This document shows positions 1-10,915 of a stretch of DNA of 52,451 nucleotides, piece after piece. The position numbers and the translations under genes were made by a program. Source of the DNA: Tubiluchus corallicola. Its lineage: Eukaryota; Priapulida; Priapulimorpha; Priapulimorphida; Tubiluchidae. Within the stretch, counting starts at the first letter, position 1, and the number at the start of each line of letters is the position of its first letter. The notes beneath the pieces were generated by a model. That model was not told the DNA's origin. It was given only the letters and a program-made list of their open reading frames with translations, and made no database searches. The stretch covers positions 95,001 to 147,451 of the forward strand of contig JAQGDQ010000484.1 in the NCBI GenBank assembly GCA_030141605.1. The letters run 5' to 3'.

Positions 1-2575
1 GCAAATGTTTGTTAAATTCGCAACATTTACATAATAAGTTGTTATAAATTACATAAAGTACTAATAATTACTTATGATAATGTATAGGCAGCATGTATAC
101 TGTGTATCTATTATTGTGATGTGATGTAATAAATCAATTTAAATTGAACTTAAATTTTGAAACGCCTTGTTCGGTTTTTCAGTCTGAATTTTAATTGAAA
201 TAACTCACGAAACGTTTTTTTGCTATTCTGTGGCACTATTCTGTTTATAAGTTATAAGTTTATTTATTTCCACTCTGCATCTAATAGTTATAACAAAAAT
301 ACAGATAATTTCACTGAAGTAAATATAAATATAAATGCAATATAATCCAGAAATTACAAAAGAGATTCTTATGCAGCATATACATGTGCAAATTACATTA
401 CAGAGTAATTTTAATGCATACAGTTTGAGCCTAAAAGCATAGTTTGATAAGCCAAACTGTACGTGGAAATCTTAAAGTGATTAATAATTGAAATAATGAT
501 AATATATACATAAATTTGGGGGGAGGGGTGATAATATTATCAACATCATATTTTCCTATCAGCAAAGCATTCTCAAATATAAACTTAAAGAAACATTTTA
601 GGGACAATTTTGAAGGCATTGGTTGTCAAAAAGCGTAAAAGTAATGCACAAATTCAACAGAAATAATAAAATTGTCATGAAGCTCACGATTTTTTTAATC
701 TTATTTTTTATTAGCTGTTAATTATGATCATTAGTCATTTTATTACATTCTCTTGTTAAAACATTAAAAATCCCACACAAGAAATTTCAGCTATAAAATA
801 AGTCTATTTCTTTATATACAGTGTAAACTTTCATCCTTGAACTAGTATGCACAACATTTACCTTCATTGAATTGCTGGCTTCCTTGCTTCATGAAAAACT
901 TACCTGGGCAGTTGGCTTTCAGAGATCATTTAGTAAGCATGTGACTTAAACTGAGAGAGCAATGTATAGTGTTATTGAGGATTTATATAAATAAAGCTCA
1001 CCTGTATTTTACTTGAATTCTACCTGTATTCTAGTGTCTTAGCAATTACCTTCAGAACTTCTTCATAAAAATTGCATTCCATACATTACTCACCTATTGT
1101 TTGAGCCAATCGTTTTCCACAGACGTGTAACAGTTTACATCAAACTGTACTACAGCACACGAGGTTAAGAATGGACCAGCAACATTGCATTCTTTTAGCC
1201 ATAAATTGCTGTCAAGGTTCACCGTTCGTCTCGCAACAATGCACAGTGTTTCCACGTAACCAAATACTAACTCGTACTTGTACCTGCACAATGTTTCCAC
1301 GTAACCCTGGCTCGTACTTCTACCTGCATGCTAGATGATAGCGATGACTTACGATGCAATATACCAATAATTTCCAGATTAGTGAATGCGTCTTTGTATT
1401 GATTACACTCATCTACTGATAACCTTCAGCTAGATAAACACTATAGACGGTTCTCTATACGAATAAAAATCGACAAATTTTTTCGTTACGTTAAAATGAA
1501 ATCGTTATATAAATTATAGTGTAAAATATGTATATATTTTTAATTTATTCTTAATAGGTGTTGTGAAAGTTAAAATTGTGGTTTCGATGTATATATGTAA
1601 AAGTTATGTAAAAGTTAAATAGCCAAACTGAAATACTGCTAAAGTATGTACGTATGTACAAAATTGGCATTATGTATAATATTGTTGTCGTAAATAGCTA
1701 TTTTGAATTTTGAAAACGAACCCCTGCCAACTACATGATGAGAGCAGTTGTATTGATATAAAAATTTATATATAACGACAGTTAAAATTCCTTATTAATA
1801 ATAAGGAAATGAATATTATTTTTTGCATCATTTTTATCCTTATTCCGTGACCTTTCAACTTTTGGGAAAAATCCACAGTATTAATCAGCAAAACATCTTT
1901 ACAAACAAGAGGAAAAAGATGTTGTATTTTTTACAGACATTACTTGACCTCTTTTTTTAATAGAGACTTGTTATTATAGGCTTTTCAATGAACAGACTCA
2001 CTAATCGATGCCTTGTATTCGATTACCCCCACCATCAGCTTGAGTTGAGTCTTGCTAGTCGTTCTGAAGAGGTACCGAGAATCTTGAACCGCTGCTAGTA
2101 ATTAAAATTCACCTTGGCTCAAAAAGCTCACAGTGAATATTCACCTAAAGCAAAACCGGATCCAATCTTAAAGTGTAGGTCAAAACAATCTACTCTTTAA
2201 AATATTGGAAGCGTACTATTTTTTCAAGAATGAGTTACGTGAAAAAATTATTGCCACACAAACGCTATTTCACGTTCTCGCCACTAGTTCTTCACTGTTA
2301 CATGCATTTTGTTATTCACTTGCGCTTGAATTTCGGAAGCGCATTGCATAAAAAACAGGTGCTGTACCTCTCAGTTCAAATGTGTAGGTTTGTGACGAAC
2401 TGCACACGTTTAACAGCTCATGCGTGAGCACAGTGGTAAATTTGAAATGTGACGAGTTTTTAACTCACATATCTTACAGTAGCACTGTACATATCATATA
2501 TATATGTTTATTGACTGATTAAGAGATAGTCGAACGTGATATTTTGGTTCAGTCCATAGTTCACTACAAAAAAGG
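1..2575. other. AT-rich intergenic spacer
   Basis: No gene is recognisable on either strand; open frames are short and without family motifs. One short imperfect direct duplication (about 49-bp spacing, shared 'tgtttccacgtaacc' core) lies near 1247-1328, and a small hairpin (ttccttatta/taataaggaa) near 1788-1808. Confidence 0.5.
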
Positions 2576-2581
2576 ATTTTT

Positions 2582-2712
2582 GATCATATAACGTGATCAT
2601 TCCTGTCAAAAAATAGCTAAAGAATTATTTACACATTCTCACTACACTTACTATCACATAACATGATCATTACTGTCCAACAATCGCTAAAGAGTTATTT
2701 ACAAATTCACAA
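2582..2712. repeat. Two-copy 70-bp tandem duplication
   Basis: Two diverged direct copies, 'acgtgatcat...' at 2591 and 'acatgatcat...' at 2661, share the downstream words 'gctaaag' and 'ttatttaca'. No coding content is seen. Confidence 0.6.
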
Positions 2713-3125
2713 TATGACATTGGTTTTCCATTGAAAATTTCATGCAGATCGTTGAAGTTCAGTTCAGTGTTATCTTCACGAAGGTGATTCGTAAGTGGAC
2801 AAAAACAGATAACAAAAAACATGTTATATTCATTAGCCATTTTTAAATATGTTTATTTCGTTATTGAAAGTTAACAAATTTCAGCTTTTACTCATGCAAA
2901 CTGTTAATGGTATCCGTGAAATGCATCATCTTAGTAGATATTATGGTTTAGTTTCGTATACTCTCATATCTCGGTTTACCGGACTTCACTTTTACGGATA
3001 TTGGAAGACTCGGACAAAATCTGGACAATTACTACGGACGAAGTCCGTTGTTGCGCAACCTGGCTGCTAGTTAGCGGGCTGTAACTTTGTTTACATCGTT
3101 ACATCAGTGTAACCACGTGTATATC

Positions 3126-3200
3126 TCTATATAAAGTCATAAGTCATTTATTTCACCTTACACATTTACAATAGTTTCATGTACAATATCTAGTGAAAGG
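3126..3200 (-). mobile_element. Retroposon 3' end remnant (likely non-LTR)
   Basis: Read on the minus strand, this looks like a retroposon 3' end with a short repeated tail ('gtgaaataaatgacttatga'). Tails of this shape are common on CR1/L2-like elements and their SINEs; the family assignment is inference. A plus-strand end with a similar 'aataaattgaattga' tail lies near 3735-3757. Confidence 0.3.
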
Positions 3201-4158
3201 GTCTACAATGGATATAATACAAATAAGGAATACTGCACCGGAAAAGCCTCAAACACTGTTCACTTATACACGAAGGTAAATGCGTTGCGGGCAATCAAAA
3301 AGCAGGGATTTTCCCACAAAGTGATAGAAAAAAAGTAATGGAGATAATCTGAAATTTTAAAGTGAATCGTGATAAAAAACATTAGTGCTTAAAATGGAAT
3401 GATGTAATGAATGAAGCTCATAAATGGGATGATATAAAAGATAGAAAGACTATTATTTGTTAATAAACAAATATACAATCAATTATGCGGAGTTAATTGC
3501 TGACAGTTTTTATATACTTTTCCACAGGAATGGCCCTTACTAAACTTTTTTGAAACAATTATGTGATTAATTCTATATTACTGGGAGTCTAAAACACGGA
3601 GCCTAGTGTATTAGCTTAGGAACGGTAAATACGGCCAATCAGCAAAATTGGACCATTGTCTCCCCGCTTTTGTCCGACAAACCGAGATACGAGTGTAGTT
3701 TGTCTGCCAGAGTACGTGTAATGTATCCATGCAATAAAAATAAATTGAATTGAGTTGGCGGCCCGACAAAATAACGCGTGCTGACTAATAACAAATACAA
3801 TCTAGTAGTGTCGTGTGCTAAGGATTTTTGTTTGTTAAATAACCAAAATAGTTTGTTCTTGCAATATGACTAATAATAGTTAAATGTGCGTTTTGATTAG
3901 ATTAAGTTAACTACCTGTTCTTACTTGTAAGGTGGTGACATCTGTCTTCAATATTAGCGACCTAGTTTTAAATACCTGTGATTCAAGTTTCAATGTGTTC
4001 AAAGCAGTGATGACGTATTGACAAATTTTCTGTGTCAGTCACGATTTGATGCCAAAGATGTATGTATATTTTGTTTAATTTTATTTAGTTATATACTGAA
4101 AGTTTCGTATTAATTTCACTTAATGGTAATTGACATTATGATAAGAAATCAATTAGTT
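3201..4158. other. AT-rich intergenic spacer
   Basis: No coding potential beyond short chance frames. A plus-strand retroposon-like tail occurs near 3735-3757; nothing else is recognised. Confidence 0.4.
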
Positions 4159-4334
4159 GTACGATTACTTAAGACTAATGCATTTTATATCAGTTAGAAA
4201 CTACTGGAAGCGTTTAGTATGTAATATAAAGTCATGTATAAATATTCCAATGTAAACATGACTTTATATTACGTACTAAACGCTTCCAGTAGTTTCTATC
4301 TGATATAAAATGCATTAGTCTTAAATAATCGTAC
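4159..4334. repeat. Long near-perfect palindrome (foldback)
   Basis: The left arm 4159-4237 and right arm 4256-4334 are 79 nt each, reverse complements with only about four mismatches, around an 18-nt loop. The right arm is also the 5' part of a dispersed repeat (4243-4540, second copy at 29428-29727). The left arm therefore looks like an inverted copy of that end. Confidence 0.85.
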
Positions 4335-4540
4335 ATTAATATTTTCTAACCGTCATTTTCTACTAATGTCTAATGTATTCTTGTAGTAAAACTTGTCAGC
4401 TTGTGTAGTTATAGTTTATTCTTACTGTAAATGTTCTTGTAAATAGTGTATAAAGTCTGTTGTGGTGAGGATCCTAAATCATGTTGTTCAAACTGTCTGA
4501 TCCAATCCTAAATTAATTATGTTTAAACTAAATCAATTAG
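4243..4540 (+). repeat. Dispersed ~300-bp repeat, copy A
   Basis: It aligns over its whole length with 29428-29727, same orientation. Shared blocks include 'gtagtaaaacttgtcagctt' and 'atagtgtataaagtctgttg'. It is non-coding, with no terminal inverted repeats of its own; it could be the 3' part of a retroposon. Confidence 0.75.
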
Positions 4541-4931
4541 TTTATTAAAAGAATTTGCATTTCATTCCAGATAAAATGTATAATTTTGGGAAATGGCGTC
4601 TCAATGCATGTCAAATATGAGGCAAAATGACGAAGGGGCATGTGCTGTGATGATGGTGTACAAACAATAAAATATTATACTAAGCAGTACTTGATGACTT
4701 TGTTTGTTTGTCACTATAAAACCCAAACAGTCGTACAAGACATAATATTAATGATAACAGCATGAATACTACATACTCTTCAAAACAGTAAGCAAATGCT
4801 TTACAATTTGGTCTGACTCACAAAACTGCATCAAATATCACTAAAATTCAATGAGTTACAACATCATTAAAACTAATGAAACAAATATGTTTGAAAAACA
4901 GTAACATTCGATTATTGTCACTAACAATAAC
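4541..4931. other. AT-rich spacer
   Basis: No gene or recognisable element. A TTTATT at 4541-4546 could be a minus-strand AATAAA, but it is about 1 kb from the zinc-finger stop, so no link is claimed. Confidence 0.3.
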
Positions 4932-5349
4932 AATAAGCCCTTTCACAGTTCCAGTGATTGATGATGATCATGAAAAGATCAGCGATTAATTGTACCAGAC
5001 AACGCATTTGTGTACACTTGACGACATCTTGCAGCCTATGCAGTCGTAATAGTAACAGTGTTTACGGCTAACTAGAACCTCACCTAGTTCATTTTTTCTT
5101 GTGCGCAAGCAGGATTCTGCTAGTAAATCACTCTACGCATAGACTAATGCATAATTAAGTAAAGTCCATGTAACAGAACTGACATTACTGAACTGTTGCA
5201 GCAGACGGCTTTCTTTACCACGTGTCATGTGACGGTTGTAGTTAAGATGCATTGCTATGGTACACTCAACCTTTGAAATTTTCATGATCATCGTCAATCG
5301 CTGGAATTGTGTACAGCAAATGCGCATGAACACAGTGAAAGAGCGTATT
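4932..5349 (-). mobile_element. Non-autonomous inverted-repeat element, copy 1
   Basis: One of four related copies (also 9041-9478, 16380-16928, 32992-33396). The left end is 'aataagccctttcacagtt' and the right end 'cacagtgaaagagcgtatt', an inverted pair. A second inverted block containing 'gcgattgatgatgatcatg'-type sequence lies just inside. The internal word 'atgaactaggt' of the other copies is here on the minus strand. No transposase is encoded; the superfamily is undetermined and no target duplication is evident. Confidence 0.75.
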
Positions 5350-5428
5350 TATAAAAACTATTAATGTTTGGTCTGAAAAACAAGTTGTGCACCAAACAGC
5401 GTTAAAAAATCTACCAATAGCGGATATT

Positions 5429-5647
5429 TGATCACTGCATCAAAAAAACAGAGCACTGGTCACTGTTAATTGCACAGCAGGTATCATTTTTAAGGTCTGA
5501 CTGTGCATGCATTATCATATACTCCTTTAAACTAGATGTTTGATCAACGCGACAGAAAAACAGAGCACTGGTCACTTTTAATTGTACAGCAGGTATCACT
5601 TTTAAGGTCTGTCTGTGAATGCATTATCATATGCGCCTTTAAACTAG
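5429..5647 (-). repeat. Partial zinc-finger repeats around the stop codon
   Basis: Two tandem copies (about 5429-5535 and 5540-5647) share 'aaaacagagcactggtcac' and 'tttaaggtctg'. Each is a truncated copy of the last finger and tail of the upstream gene. The gene's stop lies inside the copy nearer the gene (5540-5647); the other copy falls in the presumed 3' UTR. This shows the C-terminal end has been tandemly duplicated more than once. Confidence 0.75.
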
Positions 5648-8486
5648 TCGAACAAGTGAACGTCATTTTACATTCGCTACATGGAAACTGTTTTGCCGCT
5701 TTATGAACTCTCTTATACGTCTTGAAACTAGTCGAACGCAGCGGCGTTGTGTTTTGCTGCACTGGATTGTCCTGACGTTCGCTGCTGCTCGCTGCGGAAT
5801 GGACATTGTTGATGTGGAGGTGCAGGGCGCATTCACGTTTAAAACCTGCTCCGCATTCCACGCATTTGTACTGCGTGTTGCCAGCATGTATTTTCATGTG
5901 TGACCTTAAATTTATAACGTAAGAGAAGGCTGCAGTGCACTCGCTGCATTTGTAAGGTTTTTTGTGTGCGTGAGTCTTCATGTGGTAACTTAAAGCGTGT
6001 GAGTGAGTGAATGATGCAGGGCACTCTGTACATTTAAACGTTTGTTCTTCAATATGAACACTTATGTGGCGCTTTAAATTTTCCATAGAAGCAAACTCAC
6101 TATTGCAATGCTCACATCTAAATGGCTTCTCACCAGGATGAAATGTTAAGTGAGATTTTAGATCACTTGAATGAGTAAAGGCTGCGGGGCATACCTCACA
6201 TTTGTATGGTTTGTGAGCGGTGTGCCTTTTCATATGACACTTTAAACTGGTGAGCTGAATAAATGCAGCTTCACATTCAGAACATTTGTATGGCTTCTCA
6301 CCAGTGTGAGTTTTCAAGTGAGCTTTGAGAGTACCCGATTGACTAAAGGCTGCATCACATTCGATGCACTTGTAAGGCCGTTCACCAGTGTGAGTTCTGA
6401 AATGCAATTGCAGATTGCTAAGACAAGTAAACGAGCTCTCACATTCAGTACATTTAAATGGCTGCTCACTTTTAAGGTCTGTCTGTGCATGCATTATCAT
6501 ATGCTCCTTTAAACTAGTCGAACAAGTGAACGTCATTTTACATTCGCTACATGGAAACTGTTTCGCCGCTTTATGAACTCTCTTATACGTCTTAAAATTA
6601 GTCGAACGCAGCGGTGTTGTGTTTTGCTGCACCGGATTGTCCTGACGTTCACTGCTGCTCGCTGTGGAATGGACATTGTTGATGTGGAGGTGCAGGGCGC
6701 ATTCACGTTTAAAACCTGCTCCGCATTCCACGCACTTGAACTGTGTGTTGCCAGCATGTATTTTCATGTGCGACTTTAAATTTATAACATAAGTGAAGGC
6801 TGCAGTGCACTCGCTGCATTTGTAAGGTTTTTTGTGTGCGTGAGTCTTCATGTGGTAACTTAAAGCATGTGAGTGAGTGAATGATGCAGGGCACTCTGTA
6901 CATTTATACGTTTGTTCTTCAATATGAACCCTTATGTGGCGCCTTAAATTTGCCATAGAAGCAAACTCACTATTGCAATGCTCACACCTAAATGGCTTCT
7001 CACCAGGATGAAAGGTCAAGTGGGATTTTAGATCACTTGAATGAGTGAAGGCTGCGGGGCATACCTCACACTTGTATGGTTTGCGAGCTGTGTGCCTTTT
7101 CATATGACACTTTAAACTGGTGAGCTGAATAAATGCAGCTTCACATTCAGAACATTTGTATGGCTTCTCACCAGTGTGAGTTTTCAAGTGAGCTTTTAGA
7201 GTACCCGATTGACTAAAGGCTGCATCACATTCGATGCACTTGTAAGGCCGCTCACCAGTGTGAGTTCTGAAATGCGATTTCAGATTGCTAAGACAAGTAA
7301 ACGAGCTCTCACATTCAGTACATTTAAATGGCCGCTCACCAGTGTGAGTTTTCATATGGTTTTTAAGACCACCTGGTTGAGTATACGCAGCGTCACATAC
7401 AGTACACTTGAATGGTTTCTCGCCAGTGTGCGTCCTTTTATGGGAATCTAAATTGCCTTGGTAAAAAAAGGCGGCTTCACAATAGTTGCACTTGTAGGGC
7501 CGCTTACCAGTATGAATGTTAGCGTGCTCCTTGAGTCTTTGCGAACTAGTGTATGCCGCATCACACAGTGTACACTTAAATGGCTTTTCGCCAGTGTGAA
7601 CTCTCATGTGCTTTTTTAAATGACTAGGATACTCAAAGACGGCACCACATTCGTTGCATTTCAATGGCTCTTTGTCCCTATGCACCCGCATGTGGGATTT
7701 CAGAGCTCCCACGTGGATAAAATTAACTTCACATATTGCACATCTATACTTATTGGTTCTGAAATTTGCCACAGCCCTGGGAACTTCTACAATGGCTGAA
7801 TTATCCCACATCCCGTGTCCTACACGCGGCATTTTAGAACTTGTCCGCGGCGCATCTGTTTTACCCGACGACGAACGAAGCTTCTTTCGCGCATCTCCGC
7901 ATTCTTGATAATATTTTTTCATGTCACTCTCCGACAATCTTCTTTTCCTGGGTGGTTTGTCGTCCCCACGAAGAACATGAAGCCTAACATGCTCCTCTAG
8001 ATCGGCCAGCTGACCGAACAAGACTTCGCAATGGTCACACTTGTAAGGTCGATCTTCAGCATGAGTCATCATGTGATATTTTAACTTGCCCGATGAAGTG
8101 AATGTTACCTCACACTCACAACATTTAAACTGTCGCTCGCTTTTTAAAGCTCTCTTGTACGTTTTGACGCTAGGATTTTGCGATTGAGCTACACCAAGTT
8201 CCCGACTGCTATGAGTTTTAGACGAACCCTTTTCATCGCTTGAGGAATCAACAAATGAATTACTGTTATGCAGAAAACATTGTTCTTGTTTAAAACATGA
8301 AATTGGTGAAACAGCTTTGTCCACTCGCTCGGTCTTTACCGCAAATTCGTCGAGACCACCAACAACAACTGAAGAATGGTTTCCGTAACAATCCGTGTCG
8401 GACTGTTCGTGTTGCGCACTTTGTTCGTAGGTCACATAATCATCGGGTTCGGTTTTTATACTTGTTACTGATACCTCATTAGCCAT
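5544..8486 (-). CDS. C2H2 zinc-finger protein with 25 fingers
   Basis: This encodes a probable nuclear DNA-binding regulator of 980 residues. Fingers 1 and 2 start near residues 122 and 150 and finger 3 near 249. A basic KPPRKRR stretch (177-183) is a likely nuclear signal. Fingers 4-16 run to about 666 and fingers 17-25 occupy about 677-956. Most have the CxxC-x12-HxxxH pattern and many are joined by TGEKP/TGERP linkers; two end HINNVH with one extra residue between the histidines. The acidic N-terminus carries IKTE, VKTE and FKQE, matching the sumoylation consensus. The start at 8486 is preferred over in-frame ATGs at 8588 and 8552. It has a strong Kozak context (gccATGG), and a good 3' splice site lies 15 nt upstream, so the longer N-terminus is probably intron. 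Fingers 8-16 and 17-25 are a recent block duplication with about 14 differences in 285 residues. The DNA target and orthology are unknown. Confidence 0.9.
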   Translation of the reverse strand: MANEVSVTSIKTEPDDYVTYEQSAQHEQSDTDCYGNHSSVVVGGLDEFAVKTERVDKAVSPISCFKQEQCFLHNSNSFVDSSSDEKGSSKTHSSRELGVAQSQNPSVKTYKRALKSERQFKCCECEVTFTSSGKLKYHMMTHAEDRPYKCDHCEVLFGQLADLEEHVRLHVLRGDDKPPRKRRLSESDMKKYYQECGDARKKLRSSSGKTDAPRTSSKMPRVGHGMWDNSAIVEVPRAVANFRTNKYRCAICEVNFIHVGALKSHMRVHRDKEPLKCNECGAVFEYPSHLKKHMRVHTGEKPFKCTLCDAAYTSSQRLKEHANIHTGKRPYKCNYCEAAFFYQGNLDSHKRTHTGEKPFKCTVCDAAYTQPGGLKNHMKTHTGERPFKCTECESSFTCLSNLKSHFRTHTGERPYKCIECDAAFSQSGTLKAHLKTHTGEKPYKCSECEAAFIQLTSLKCHMKRHTARKPYKCEVCPAAFTHSSDLKSHLTFHPGEKPFRCEHCNSEFASMANLRRHIRVHIEEQTYKCTECPASFTHSHALSYHMKTHAHKKPYKCSECTAAFTYVINLKSHMKIHAGNTQFKCVECGAGFKRECALHLHINNVHSTASSSERQDNPVQQNTTPLRSTNFKTYKRVHKAAKQFPCSECKMTFTCSTSLKEHMIMHAQTDLKSEQPFKCTECESSFTCLSNLQLHFRTHTGERPYKCIECDAAFSQSGTLKAHLKTHTGEKPYKCSECEAAFIQLTSLKCHMKRHTAHKPYKCEVCPAAFTHSSDLKSHLTFHPGEKPFRCEHCNSEFASMENLKRHISVHIEEQTFKCTECPASFTHSHALSYHMKTHAHKKPYKCSECTAAFSYVINLRSHMKIHAGNTQYKCVECGAGFKRECALHLHINNVHSAASSSERQDNPVQQNTTPLRSTSFKTYKRVHKAAKQFPCSECKMTFTCSTSLKAHMIMHSQTDLKSDTCCTIKSDQCSVFLSR
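5600..7340 (-). repeat. 870-bp in-frame duplication of a 9-finger block
   Basis: Corresponding words recur exactly 870 nt apart (for example 'tttaaggtct' at 5601 and 6471), equal to 290 codons. The unit runs from the finger starting FKCTECESSF to the finger starting FPCSECKMTF plus its tail. The two copies are about 95% identical in protein, so the event is young or gene conversion is maintaining them. Confidence 0.9.
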
Positions 8487-8500
8487 GGCGATTTTTGTTC

Positions 8501-8520
8501 CTGCACGCAGTGATAAAAAA
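8501..8520 (-). other. Putative 3' splice site of the zinc-finger gene
   Basis: On the minus strand a T-rich stretch ends in gtgcAG immediately 5' of gaacaaaaatcgcc-ATGG. This fits an acceptor for an intron in the 5' UTR, which would make the in-frame codons further upstream non-coding. There is no transcript evidence. Confidence 0.5.
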
Positions 8521-8615
8521 CATGAATGTTCAATTGTTACTGATGAGTTCATATATTCAACAAGATCATGGTAAAGACCCAGGACCAAATGAAACGTTAT
8601 GCTATCAGTTTAAAG

Positions 8616-8640
8616 AGAGGGTTAGGGTTAGGATTAGGGC
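8616..8640 (+). repeat. Short interstitial TTAGGG-like run
   Basis: Reads as about three degenerate TTAGGG units (gggttagggttaggattaggg). A longer degenerate run lies at 36925-37000. The TTAGGG-type telomere is common across animals but not usual for insects; use as a species clue is weak. Confidence 0.5.
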
Positions 8641-9040
8641 ATCCAACATAGATCTGTTAAAGCATTAAGAGAAGCTGAATGATGGCAATCCTTGAATTCA
8701 AAACAGCATCAATACCGTGGTTTTTCCAGAGGTTTTTAAAATGATTTCTAGATATTAGTCTTGAGTTTCAATGTTAACTTCTCCTGAAAAATATAAAAAA
8801 TAGTGTTTCCGAAAAGACGAGAACAATGTGACATTACAAGAAAGAATAAATAGTAATAGATGATAAGTACGTTAATTTCGAGTCCGAGACACATCTACTG
8901 GTTCAGTGTCTCATTTTAATATTTAACCAACCAGTTTCCAGTTTACAACTATCCAGCTCTGCCACTGAATGCTGGACACCACATAGTTGGGTGACAAACT
9001 GTATCATGAGAAAGTAACTATGCATCAAATGCAAACCACT
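8641..9040. other. Spacer upstream of the zinc-finger gene
   Basis: No gene seen. The region would hold the 5' exon and promoter of the zinc-finger gene if the acceptor at 8501 is real, but no convincing donor or core promoter could be picked. Confidence 0.3.
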
Positions 9041-9478
9041 AATGAGCCTTTTCACAGTTCTGTTGTGAATACGTGCATTTGCTGTAGGTCAAAGGTTAAG
9101 CGTAAACTCACTTTACCTTAACTCTTGCAGTATATTTCAATGCAATTTCTGCACATGTTTGCAACCTGCTTTTGTTGCGCAACTCAGACGAAGGAGGAGG
9201 CAAGACGAAAGGACAGCTAAATGGCCGTCACGCGGGGGATGCCCGATCCTTGATTGACATTTTGCAATCTACGTATTATGTATTAGTCTGTGTGTAGCAG
9301 GATCTTCCCTAGAAACAAGAAAAATGAGCTAGGTAAGGTTATAGGTAGCTGTTAAACCTGTTACTATAGCATGGGCTGCGAGGCGTTGTCAATTGTACAC
9401 AAATGCGTTGTCTGGTTCACGTAACCTTTGACCTTTTCGCAATCATCATCAAACGCTAGAACTGTGAAAAGGCTCATT
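9041..9478 (+). mobile_element. Non-autonomous inverted-repeat element, copy 2
   Basis: The best-preserved ends of the family: 'aatgagccttttcacagttct' at the left is the reverse complement of the right end 'agaactgtgaaaaggctcatt'. Inside these, 'aggtcaaaggttaag' is inverted as 'gtaacctttgacctt'. It shares 'aggatctt' and 'aatgagctaggtaaggtt' with copies 3 and 4. It contains an unrelated G/A-rich internal stretch (about 9180-9240) and no transposase. Confidence 0.8.
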
Positions 9479-10540
9479 GTATTATTTGCATATAATTTTT
9501 GCAAGTTGTGCAATCACAACTTGCAATGCTTTTTTAACACCTCCCTAGATGGCGACAAAAACATCACTCAGTCACCACAACAATGCCGACTTTATCAATG
9601 CCCAGTCTGCACCCTGTTGTTACGGGTGGCAGCAGGACACTGAGCAGGCATTTTGTTCCAGCTAAGCTGTGTCCTACTTAAACTTTCCTACTTTTCTCAG
9701 GGAGTTTTTGGTTCCAAATTAGTATTTGTGATTTTGTGTTCTAGATTTGTATTGGATGCTTTGAGAAACAGAGTTTGAAAAAGAATGAACATTTTTCACT
9801 ACATATTTTTGTTCAATTTGCAATTTACTTTTACAAGTTTGCATGACCAGCATGTAGAAAATTTTGTGATTACTAAAGCGTGCTGTTTCATACTACATTC
9901 TGATTAAATAAGACATGGAATTTCTTTAAAGCTTATAGATACATATACTCCTCTTACCACAGTAAAATCTGATTGTTTTATAGGTGGTACTTCCGAATTT
10001 CTCAATTCTAAGTTTTTTTGTTATGAGATGCTGGATTGTGGTCCATCCAAGTTTTTCTGTGCACGTCAAAATAGGATATCAGTAATAATTATATGCTGTT
10101 TTCTTACAGCGGATATCGGCGAGCAACAAAGTGTCTGTTTCAGAGATTAATTACACAATTTCCACAAATTTACTTTACTTCAAAATCACGCTATATAGAT
10201 TATTCAATGTATCGGGACTTTTTTTACAGTTTTCTCGTGTTTTATTACAATTTTAACTGCAATACTCCATTGCTGCTAGTAGCTACTATATGAAAACTAT
10301 TACCAAAAGAGGTCAGACGAGCTTTTAGTGCACAGACATTGAAAAGTAAACTAAAAATGCAAGTAGCACTATGGAAAACCTTAAGATCGTAAGCTAACTC
10401 AGGCCACGTCTTTTTCACCACGACCAGTACCTTACCTAAAGCTGAAACAACAAAATTAATGTAGCGGTGGTGTGTGTTACGTCCGGCGTTGAGCGGTTGA
10501 CCTAGGTGGACCAAGAAAATCGCCATGCCCTATAGCTCAT
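9479..10540. other. AT-rich spacer, no gene recognised
   Basis: Only short frames without motifs on either strand; no repeat shared with the rest of the window was recognised. Confidence 0.4.
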
Positions 10541-10559
10541 AAACGACCTAGTATGTTTT

Positions 10560-10915
10560 AGGGATGATCATCGAACGTTCGAATTCGAACGAGTTTTTTT
10601 AGTTGAAATTCTATTCGAATGCGAAATGAAAAATTCGAATAATTCAACAATTCAACCACATTCATTTCTTATCATTAAGATGTTTAAAATTTCATGCAAT
10701 TAGCACAATTTAGCCTCTGATTGATTTGCACAATTTTTGAATAAATGATTAGTGATTTTACTGCAGAAAAAATTGAATAATATACATGATCTCTGCTAGA
10801 CCGCTTTTTACTGATTGTTTGAAAACTTGCTCAAAAATCTTTGAAAGAGAATTCGAGTTCGTTTCGAATTCAAAACGGAAGTCACAAATTCGATTACATT
10901 CCAATTCGCTTTCTG
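10560..10915. repeat. TTCGAA-rich element remnant
   Basis: Clusters of TTCGAA/TTCGAATT occur at both ends (about 10575-10640 and 10850-10905) around an AT-rich middle. This resembles the subterminal repeats of a decayed DNA transposon, but no clear terminal inverted repeat or target duplication could be defined. Confidence 0.3.

Noticed and set aside
5663-7908. Other-frame ORFs inside the zinc-finger gene
   Set aside because: Shadows of the repeated finger codons; they recur at the same offset in both 870-bp copies.
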